Shown piece by piece: positions 55,612 through 64,000 of a stretch of 64,000 nt of DNA; position 1 is the first letter of the stretch; the number at the start of each line of letters is the position of its first letter. The DNA lies in NCBI GenBank assembly GCA_015680685.1, contig MNCI01003648.1, positions 934 to 64,933 on the forward strand, read 5' to 3'. This DNA is from Gnetum montanum (taxonomy: Eukaryota > Streptophyta > Gnetopsida > Gnetales > Gnetaceae). The notes under the pieces were generated by a model. The model made no database searches and was not told the DNA's origin. It was given only the letters and a program-made list of their open reading frames with translations. Position numbers and translations under genes: made by a program.

Positions 55612-56531
55612 TGATGAGTGATGAGGTACCCCTACACCCAACCATATGAATCACAAAGCATTCACACGTGATCCAATTGAATTCTGTGGACTTTATCCTT
55701 TCTGGTGCACTAGTCTTTTAGGAAGTGAATCTTGCCTTAAGGTCAATCATTGTCTTCCCAATTACACTTGTGATGTACATTCGTATGGTTAAGTATAGTT
55801 GAGGCATCTCATTTTTATCATTTTGTATTTTTATTATTTTGGTGCTTAAAGAGAAATAAAGTAGTTGGACTAACTAATTTGATTTAACTAAGTCATGAAT
55901 GTCTAACTAATCCTAACATAAGCATCCTATCCCACTTTTTGCACATGTCCTGAACCCATGTATCTACTACTAAGTGACCAAGTGCTACACTACTAGGCAT
56001 ACCAAGCAATAACGCTATTAGGATTAGCAAGCGAGTACGTGTTACACTCAAAGTGGTCATAGTTATGTGTTTAATCTATCTTGCTTAATGGGTTCATTAA
56101 CTTAATTACTAGAAACATTTAATAAATAATTGAAAGCATTAAATAACTAATTAAAAACATTAAATGCATAAAAAATATTTAATTTATCCAAAGTGCTACA
56201 AGGTTTATAAAAAAGCTCATCTTTATTGCCACACACACTATCATGCTCAAGTACACTAATGCTCAAATAAAGATTTGTACACTCAATGACTCCTGCAATA
56301 GGCACTCAAGAGGAAAATTCTAACTTTCAAATAAAAAACCTATAAGAAATTTACTACTACAAAATCTTTGTTGCCATAAATGCAATTGGTAGGTGCATAC
56401 TTATAGCTGAAAACAAAGATTACATTGATGGGGCCTCGTTAACATAGGATATGATGCGTCGACTAGGCCTTATCAATGAGGCCTAGTCGATGAGGTCTCA
56501 TTGATGCAACCAACCAAACTATGACTAATCA
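55612..56531 (-). repeat. 3' LTR of ATH-D
   Basis: On the minus strand it starts TGATTAGTCATAG after the PPT and ends CCTCATCACTCATCA with the shared U5 end motif. U3 carries GAGGCCTAGTCGATGAGG iterons (56430-56516). A TATA-like GCTATAAGTATG is at 56396-56407. It is 920 bp long. Confidence 0.8.
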
Positions 56532-56541
56532 TACCCCCATG
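56532..56541 (-). promoter_or_regulatory. Polypurine tract of ATH-D
   Basis: The minus strand reads CATGGGGGTA directly before the LTR. Confidence 0.75.
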
Positions 56542-56808
56542 ATTGAATGAAAACTCATCCTTAAGTTCTTTTACAAAATTGGGAAGGTATGAGATTATTG
56601 ATTAACTTTTTCTCAAAAAAAAAAAAAGATTGACTGACTTGACAAAAAATGGAGTGCCCAAGTGTATGGATCAACAAATTGCAAAAATGATGATGTTTAG
56701 GATACAAAATTAAACACCATGACACTACTCTTCAAAATTGAATAATACATTCCTTGATGGCATGAAGTGTGATGGAGAAGATCAAATGGCCCTAGGTGGT
56801 GGTGACTC

Positions 56809-59642
56809 CTAAGGTTCTGAGGAACCTTCACCAGCTTCATGCATGGGCGATGGTCCAGGAAGCTGCAGTTGTCCTACTACTGCTACGACTTCTAGTGAGA
56901 GGCAAAAAGTATCTAGTAGTGCTTTTGTTTTCTCCTCCTTACTTCTAGGATCCTGCATCGTTAACGTAACTTCACTGATGTGGGTCGGAACAAGCATATC
57001 CTAGGGACATGGGATTGCTGAAAATAGCTCCTTTATGTTGATGAACCAAGTAGTGAATTGTTTGAGTTTTATCTCAAATGCTCTAATTGTATCCTTTAGG
57101 TCTTGGTATGCATTCATCCTTTTGACTAGGTTCTTAACAATTGATTGTTGATCTGTGAATCGTGCTCTGAGAATTTCAAGTTCAATGTTTGTAGTTTCTA
57201 GCTTCTTCTTGGTGTTCTTATGGTGCTTGAAGTCTACCTTGTATAGTAAATACAAGCTAGCCACTTGTTTCTCTAACTTTGACCATAGTCATCCAGTAGT
57301 TAGTATAGCTAGGTTCATGTAGTGGAGGTTGGCTATCTCCATGTATTCTATCATTTCTTCTATTTGCAACTCCTTCAGTCAAATATCTACCTCGTTGTAG
57401 GCATCAATCCCATCAGCAATGGGCTACCAAGCTTCTCTTTCTTGTTGGAGTTGCTCAAGGGATTCATTTACTTTCACCTTCACCAATTTGATGTGTTTCT
57501 CATTAACTTTCTTCTGCAAGCCAACCTAGTCTCTATAGTGATTCTTCACTTTTTCAAACTTGAGGGCCTTATTCTTCTAGGCAGCAATCTTGATGGTAGA
57601 CTTCTGGTGAAAGGCATGAACTTCCTTCATTAATAGGTTCTGATTCTCTACAACCAATCTCCTCAACTCATTGTTCACCCTAGCAAGCTACTCCAACTAT
57701 TGATGAATAAATTCTTACATTTTTAACTTCTTGGCATCAACATTGTGCAAGTGATGATTCTGTGCAATCAAAGTCTCATTCTCTTGACGCATCTAAGCCA
57801 AGTCCTTCTGGATTGAATACGTTTTTACTTGAACTATGGACTGGTTAAAGATGGTAATTACTGCCTCCTCCTCAGCCTTATAAAATCATTCCTGAAGCTT
57901 TTTAAAAGATTCATCTCTAGTTATTGTTGGGCTAAGGATCACAGGATTAGCAAGTTGGGGCATGTAGTTCAGCAACCTCCATGGCCAAGTGTTGATTTTA
58001 TTCTTGAGCTATTTTGAGTTACCCCTTCAAAAAGAGGCATTTTCCCCTTGCATTTAGTAGCTCCAACTAGATTGTAGTGATGTCTTTTAGAAAATTAAAG
58101 ATATCCAAAATCGGTTACCTAGTCCTCACCAATCAATCCAATAATTCTTCATGCTAGGCAGCATTCAACTTTCCACAAACTGTGCCTACCAATATCTGCA
58201 TGTCTTGAAGTGTAGATATATCTAGTACAGATGTCGCAAGTGCATTAAGTGCTTTAGTGACATGGTTAGTAATCACTTAAACTAGCATTTCCTACCCTTG
58301 GTGCTACATCACCAAGATAGTTGTCCCTTTTCCTTCCTCAAAATGCATCAAGAAAGTGGCAGCATTCCCAGAGATTTCTAGGAATAAATGGTGTTTAGAT
58401 AGTGATACGCTCACCTCCTAAGCATTGGGATCTGACCTCATAGGCAATTGCATTTGTTGATAGAGAAAATTAATCCACCCCTCTCCATTTGGCTAACTAT
58501 TTGAGCCACCTCATTAAGGTGACTCATTGCTAGTCATTATAACAAATGGATTCACCCCACTCATTTTTGCACATTGCTCTTGCTCACTCAAGAGTTGTTC
58601 TCAAATTTTGCATAAGCACTCATTGGCTATGTGGGCCTTCGGCATTATTTCTTGAGTGGGTGGTGATGGTGGCTACTCCTCTTCTTGGGTCTTCATTGGC
58701 ATCTTGTCTTTCATGATCTCAAACCATAAGGCCAAAGGAGTATGCCTGATTATATCATTGGAGTAGTGGATAATACTTTCCCTTTTGCAAAGTTTTTAGA
58801 TGAGGCACAGAAAGGACAAGGTTTTCCATCCACGTTCATTTTCCTTGAAGCACTTCTCAATCTTTAAATAGATGAGTTGTGGAAGGTTGACAGAAAATTT
58901 CCTACTTAGAGTGACACATGCTTGGGTGGATAAAGTGGTCACCTTGCTTGGCCTCATCGTTGGATTGAGGTGATAGGTTGCAATTTTGAAATAGATTTTC
59001 TCCATAGGTGTGAGTGCACCATACTCCTTACAATTAACCCCACAACACCACTGAGTCCACTCCTTCTTGGCCTCAAGATCATATTTCATGGATAGTTCTA
59101 CCAACTATTTCCTAGTGTTAGGCAACCCCAGTGCCTACACAATAGCTTTGTCCAAGTAGGACACTTGAGTGTCCTTGATCTTGATAGTGGACCCCAGCCT
59201 TGTATTATTCCAAAAGAGATATGTCTCTCCCATGTACCACTTCCCACTAGATGTAATCATTGGCCACATGGAAGAGGTTTGTAGTTGAGTCTTGACATCT
59301 GCTACAGCTTTATCTAAGAATGGTCTAAAGTTGATTTCCTAAAAAACTAATCGTTGAATTTCTTGGGACCTGATAATGTCAAGGTAGGCTTGAGTCAAAG
59401 TGACTTCAAGTCTTGGCATGAGTCTAGGCACTTCTCCTCGCTATGATTGCTCTATGGGAAGTTCTTCTTCTGGAATCTATTAAGTATATTTCACTTTGGG
59501 CTCCTCTTGAAGAGGTCCTATTGCATGGGTTACCTCTGACGATTCTTGAGCTTGTTCTTATTGGCCCCTTTTAGCTCTTGGCTGCTTCTCCCTTGGGTGA
59601 GAGGGTTCTCCTTCTTGTGGGAATTTCCTATTTTAGTACCAT
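56809..59642 (-). pseudogene. ORF3 of ATH-D, homologous to ATH-A ORF3 (decayed)
   Basis: The ATG at 59642 follows the conserved TGTGATTACAG. The start MVLK matches MALK of ATH-A. The domain part (about 59370-58800) reads WYMGETYLFWNN, DKAIVxALGLPN and IYFKIATYHLNPTMRPSKV, aligning with WYLGETYMF and VYFKIGTYHLFPT in ATH-A. A conserved QILVGT segment (about 58180) matches QTLVGT of ATH-A. The C-terminal 300 residues are K/E/Q-rich and coiled-coil-like, with HKNTKKKLETTNIELEILRA near 57200. The frame ends EAGEGSSEP and a stop at 56809. Stops are mostly TAG. The function is unknown; no membrane segment is visible. Confidence 0.6.
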
Positions 59643-59656
59643 CTGTAATCACAATG
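59643..59656 (-). promoter_or_regulatory. Candidate splice acceptor at the ORF3 start (ATH-D)
   Basis: The minus strand reads ATTGTGATTACAG immediately before ATGG, as in ATH-A and at the vestigial site of ATH-B. Confidence 0.45.
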
Positions 59657-60089
59657 AGACCATGGGTTAACATCATTGTGTAACTTAAAGAAATTGGGGT
59701 ACCTTTATCTCTTAAGGATAGTTACACTTTGGCTAAGTTGTGATTATGGTTGATTTAATTATTCCAATTATCATTTTATTCATGTGGTATTGTTAATAAA
59801 TCATGCCAAAGGTTGTTGAAAGGGTTAACTATCAAAAAAAAGTTGATGTTTATATGTTGTTAAGGCTATTAACCCTTTGGGGGAGTTAGGAAAATTTCCA
59901 AAAACGTTCATCAATTTTTCATTAGAAACCTTAAGGTTTGTAGCCCCCATGATAAAGAGCTTACCTTTAGTAAGTGTAGGATCAAAAAATAGAGTGATTT
60001 GGAAAAATGGTTGGGAAGTTATGGGCTCTGAAAAATTGCAAAAACTCCCCATGTGTTATGAGGCAAATGTCAAAAATTACTAGGTTCAC

Positions 60090-60150
60090 GACAACATATA
60101 TAGGATGTAAGCATTGGCTACGTCAACAAGGCTTTGTTGATGTAGCTATT
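60090..60150 (-). promoter_or_regulatory. Internal iteron/TATA module upstream of ORF3 (ATH-D)
   Basis: The minus strand reads AAGCCTTGTTGACGTAGCC, then ACATCCTATATATGTTG about 455 bp before the ORF3 ATG. The LTR of the same element has AAGGCCTAGTCGACG followed by CATATCCTATG. The match is looser than in ATH-A but the spacing to ORF3 is the same. Confidence 0.4.
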
Positions 60151-61540
60151 GACCACCATAGACGATCATTGAATTTGGTCAAACTTGCAATATGCAAAGA
60201 ATTTTTGAATGAGATTGGGGTCAAATGAAAGCTCAAAAGGCCAAAAATAGTATGAAAACATGAGAAGAGGGCATTGAAGCTCATAAATTTAAAAAAATGG
60301 AGAAAATTTGATTCAAGGGATGAACAAAATAAATGGTTAAGGAGCATTGAGTAGAATACACATTGGAATATGTAAAAGATAAGATTGTGGTAATGTCAAA
60401 GATAAGGAACCTTAACTAATCAAGCCAAGAGCTATGCAAGTGGGTCCTTCCCATAGCAAGCTCATGCCCTTGTTTCCCTTGCATACCTCAACTAAGGAGT
60501 CTATGGGCCCCACAATTGATTAATGATCATGAAAAGCTAAGAACCAGCCAAAAATAATCTATCCAAGGATTCAAACACATCAAACTAAGACATAAAGCAT
60601 AACATAGAACCTGGTAGTGAGGTGAGTTATGGTAGCACAGATGGATGATAGAGAAGGTGGAATGGAGTTATGAATTGAATTCATAAGAAGTCCCTTGTGG
60701 AATTGTTTTTAAAATGACCTGGGAAGATCCATCCTTAAACCAGACCAAAACCATCCACTTTCATTGTTTTTGTTGTGTGGTTTTTTTTTTCTTTTTGGAT
60801 GGGAACCACACCATGCAAAGACTTTATTTGACTTCCTATCAATAGTTGGAATGAAATAGTAAGAATTCCATGAAAAAGACTCAAGCACTCAAGCAATTAG
60901 AAGAGTACAAAGAGTATTGAGTGCCCTTGAACTCACACCCTTTATAAACCTTTGAATCCTTCCTAATTCCTAGAATAAGGAAAATCATAGAGTTTATCAG
61001 ATGGGCGGATGATGTGGACTCACTACCTATTCCATGAAAAATAAACCATGTCAAATTCATCAAACATCAAAATTCAAAAATAGAAACCAGACATCAACAA
61101 TCACAACATTAAGCTCAGTCCATTATTAGTAAACAACAACAACAGCACTATGTCCTATGACAATAAAGTAATTTTATTAGCAAAAATTAGGAGATATCAC
61201 ACTTGAATAAAACAAAACCAAACAACGTAAAATATATAATAAAGTGTAAAATAATCAAAAGAGGCTCAAAGGTACTAATGATGGTGTAAAATTAGAAAAA
61301 TTTGAAAATCCAAAAATTTGTAAAATAAATAACTTGTAAAATCAAAAACATGAAAAAAAAAAGTAAAAAACCTAAGAAGAAATATGGATTGTTAGCATGG
61401 ATGGGCATCTCCCCCATGATTGAGTTTGAAGGAGGAGATCCAAAAAATGGAATGTGGTTGTCCATCCATCAAGGTGGTAGTTGCACTAGCCTCTCTTGGT
61501 TCAGGGAAAGGTTTTACTTGTTGGATGTTAACCAACTACT
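60151..61540. other. Post-pol spacer of ATH-D
   Basis: It holds the conserved tract at 60434-60455 (minus: GGAAGGACCCACTTGCATA) and, at 61380-61470, homology to the start of the ATH-B spacer. No coding frame is convincing. Confidence 0.5.
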
Positions 61541-62642
61541 TTTTATTTGGGGTTTCATGTTTGTAAATCAACATGGCCCCAAAGGGAAAGGTTTGATCAT
61601 TTATATAAGGTCCCTTCCACAATGTTTGAAATTTTTCCTTTTGGGGTACATATGCAAGGTTCTAGTATAGGACCTTATCTCTTGGTTGAAGTTTTACTTT
61701 TCTAATTCTAAGATCATGACATTGCTTGCTAAATGCCTTGTGCACCTCATTCAAAGATAAGACCACTAATCAATTTTCATCTAGCATGTTTAGGGTGATT
61801 AATCTTTCTTTTTGTGCTAGACTAAGGTTAAGATTCAAATCACTGGTTGTTGAGAGTGTACGAAGCTCAAATTGGATCAAGAGTGTTGGAAGTTTTCCGT
61901 ACACCAACTCATAGAGAAAATAGCCAATAGGAAGTTTTCATGTTAAATGATAAGCCTAGAGGACATCATTAAGTTTTTCACTCCAATCTTTCCTATATTT
62001 GCTAATGGTCCACATTAGTACTTTTGTGATCTCCCAGTTGGTTACCTCTGCTTGACCATTGGCTTGGGGATGGTAGGGTGTTGTCAATTTATGTTCAAGC
62101 CCCAAGAATTGCATTAAATTTCTAAAAGTGGCACCTATGAAATGAGTTCCATAATAAAAAATTAGTGAATGTGGCATCCCAAACCTATTTATAATATTTT
62201 ATTGTATAAATCTAGTAGCAATGGACACTGTACAATCAGTAATAGCTATTGCCTCTACCCATTTTGTGCAATAGTCAACTACTATGAGAATATATGCCTT
62301 CTCATTAGACATGGGTGTGATGGGCCCCATGAAGTCAATGCCCGATATATCAAAATGTTCCAATGGTTGGATCCACTGTTGAGGACCTTCCATGTCAGTG
62401 GTCATTCCCTCATCTCATTGATAATGTTCACAAGATTTGATAAATTGGTGGGAAACCCCAAAGATTGTAGGCCAATAGTATCCTGCCATTAGTATTTTTA
62501 TGGCCATGCATCTCCCTACATAATGGCCTTCACAAGGCCCTTCGTGAGCATCTTGGAGAATGCACAATTGATCTTTGTCAAGGACATACCAACGAATCAA
62601 GCCATTGGCACACACCTCGTAGAGGTGTCTATTTATTTCCAT
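61541..62642 (-). pseudogene. Integrase of ATH-D
   Basis: The zinc-binding part shows HEGPCEGHYVGRCMAIKIL and SCEHYQ (62642-62415). The core shows FDISGIDFMGPITP with the first Asp, VVDYCTKWVEAIAI, then LIFYYGTHFIG, where the second catalytic Asp is replaced, and YHPQANGQAEVTNWEI with the Glu retained. The C-terminal region contains DKVLY and LWKGPYI. A few stops separate long open blocks. Confidence 0.8.
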
Positions 62643-63100
62643 GAAATATTTGGCCTGATGAAGAAATTGTTGCTTCTATCTAAAGTCAAAATCTTGTGGC
62701 ATTTCCTGAGTGAGAAGATAAGTGAGGATGCCATTATACCATGTTGTTTCTATTGTTCATTTATTGCTCCTATAAAGAGGAGTTCATCTAGAAATTGATC
62801 AGAGAGTGGGCTCTCCTCCTCTTTATCATCCCATCTTAAGTGAGAGAGGTGGTTAGCAATCACATTCTTAGTTCCTTTTTGATCTATCATTGTGAGATCA
62901 AATTCTTGCAAGATCATGAGCCACTGTATGACACGAGGGCTCACCATTGGCTTGTTCATGAGAAAGTGGATTACACTATGGTCCTTGTGCACAAATACCT
63001 TGTAGTCAAGCACATAGTGCTTGAACTTTTCCAAAGCATACACCACAACCATTAGTTCTTTTTCTATGATGATGTAATTTAATTTTTCTCCCACAATGCT
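62643..63100 (-). pseudogene. RNase H of ATH-D
   Basis: A 114-codon open block reads KLNYIIIEKELMVVVYALEK, VFVHKDHSVIHFLMNKP and KNVIANHLSHL, then KEEESPLSDQFLDELLF. It is close to ATH-B RNase H. TDHxA is changed to KDHSV. Confidence 0.8.
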
Positions 63101-64000
63101 TCAACTCACATAGTGGATGTAGTATGAATGCTTCGTATCATCCATCTACATGAGCACTACTCCCAAGGAATAGTTAGATGCGTCCATCATGATGTGGAAA
63201 GGTTTGGACCAGTCTGGTGCTCATAGGATTGGTTTTTTTATGATTTTCTTCTTTAAATGTTGGAATTCATGTTCACATTCCTTGATCCAAGTGAAAGGTG
63301 CATCTTTTTTTGTAAGCTCTACCAATGGTTTTGTGATCTTAGAGAAAATTCTCTATGAATCGTCGGTAATAACCAATGTGTCCAAGGAATGACCAAACAT
63401 CTTTAACTGTCTCTAGTTGGTGTGATATTCCTTGGATGACCCTTATCTTTTCTAGGTCTACCTTAATTCCTTTTGGCAAAATTCGGTGCCCTAGCACAAT
63501 GCCTTCTTGGACCATGAGATGGCTCTTTTTCTAGTTGAGCTGTAGGTTTGTTTCAACACATCTCTTCAATACTTGCTCAAGGTGGTCCCAGGATTGCTCA
63601 AACATAGCTCCATGGGTGGAAAAGTCATCCATGAATACTTCTACACCACTACTGATCTTCTATTGGAAGATACTAAGGACCAAGCATTGAAATGTTATAA
63701 GGGCATTGCATAGACCAAATGGCATCTTACAATATGCAAAATTCCCTAAGGACTCGTGAATGTTATCTTGGCCTGATCTTCTAGCACAATTTGGATTTAG
63801 TTATAACCACTATAACCATCCAATAAGCTATAATAACAATGCCTAGATATGGTGTCCAATACTTGATTCAAAAATGACAAAGGAAAATGATCTTTAAATG
63901 CTACCATATTCAATAGCTTGAAGTCTATGTAGAATCACCATTTTTCATCCTTCTTTGGCACAATCACGAGTGGGTTAACCCACTTACTATCTATGATGGG
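63101..64000 (-). pseudogene. Reverse transcriptase of ATH-D, continuing beyond the window
   Basis: The minus strand encodes VFMDDFSTHGAMFEQS (about 63640), LKRCVETNLQLN, KSHLMVQEGIVLGHRILP and SFLGHIGYYRRF. FMDD is intact. Upstream blocks for WVNPLVIVPKK-like sequence reach 64000. Some stops are present. Confidence 0.8.

Larger units (their letters stand above)
55612..64000 (-). mobile_element. ATH-D: Athila-like element with ORF3, runs off the window
   Basis: On the minus strand the order is RT (from 64000), RNase H, integrase, post-pol spacer with an iteron/TATA module, ORF3, PPT and 3' LTR. The pol is close to that of ATH-B; ORF3 is homologous to ATH-A. It inserted into COP-C. Confidence 0.85.

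Noticed and set aside
59695-59710. AAGGTACC shared before ORF3 in ATH-A, ATH-B and ATH-D as a splice donor
   Set aside because: It would leave introns of only about 55 bp in ATH-B and ATH-D, below usual plant minimum sizes, and the distance varies. I kept only the acceptor.
1-64000. Host protein-coding genes, tRNA or rRNA
   Set aside because: All frames with recognisable motifs belong to retrotransposons; I saw no tRNA cloverleaf or rRNA segment. Unassigned AT-rich stretches are reported as such.

Overview
The window is nuclear DNA from a land plant with a large, transposon-packed genome. The evidence is plant-specific retrotransposon lineages: Tat-type Ty3/gypsy with a second (archaeal-type) RNase H, Athila-type Ty3/gypsy with a DLG protease and an Asp-type primer site, and a Ty1/copia element. 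LTRs of 0.8-2.3 kb are nested in one another, and reading frames are decayed mainly by C-to-T/G-to-A changes. I cannot name the species. I found no host single-copy gene, tRNA, rRNA or CRISPR.

Layout. 1-5213: 3' part of an Athila-like element (ATH-A, + strand) with a long post-pol gene (ORF3) and the 3' LTR. 5214-5625 and 41519-42647: old flanking sequence, probably copia-derived in part. 5626-41513: a Tat-lineage element (TAT-Y, minus strand) with target duplication GTAAT. A second Tat element (TAT-X, 15500-34673, minus strand, target duplication TGGAT/TGGAC) is inserted inside TAT-Y. 42648-52005: an Athila-like element with both LTRs (ATH-B, + strand) that lacks ORF3. 52006-55611: leader, gag, protease, integrase and start of RT of a copia element (COP-C, + strand). 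COP-C is cut by ATH-D (55612-64000, minus strand), which runs off the right edge.

The most unusual feature is a seven-exon gene in both Tat elements. It is antisense to gag-pol and sits between protease and reverse transcriptase. The two copies are diverged in sequence but share exon order, short introns (80-133 bp), intron phases (2,1,1,1,1,0), protein motifs and a C-terminal coiled-coil-like region. TAT-X inserted into exon 3 of the TAT-Y copy. The genes lie in the place where Ogre-type relatives carry a sense intron, and both elements keep a candidate sense splice acceptor just before the RT frame. ATH-A and ATH-D carry a different accessory gene, ORF3, after pol: a domain resembling the 'putative plant transposon protein' family plus a coiled-coil tail.

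In both lineages the accessory gene seems to be preceded by a copy of the element's own LTR promoter logic: short element-specific palindromic iterons, usually followed by a TATA box. The iteron sequence differs in every element but matches between LTR and accessory-gene upstream region within one element. ATH-B, which lost ORF3, also lacks the internal iteron module. A family of short repeats (TAGTTTAAGGTC type) marks the module boundaries of both Tat elements. Six single-N joins are flanked by unmerged duplicate ends, one of them in inverted orientation, so parts of the assembly here are artefactual.
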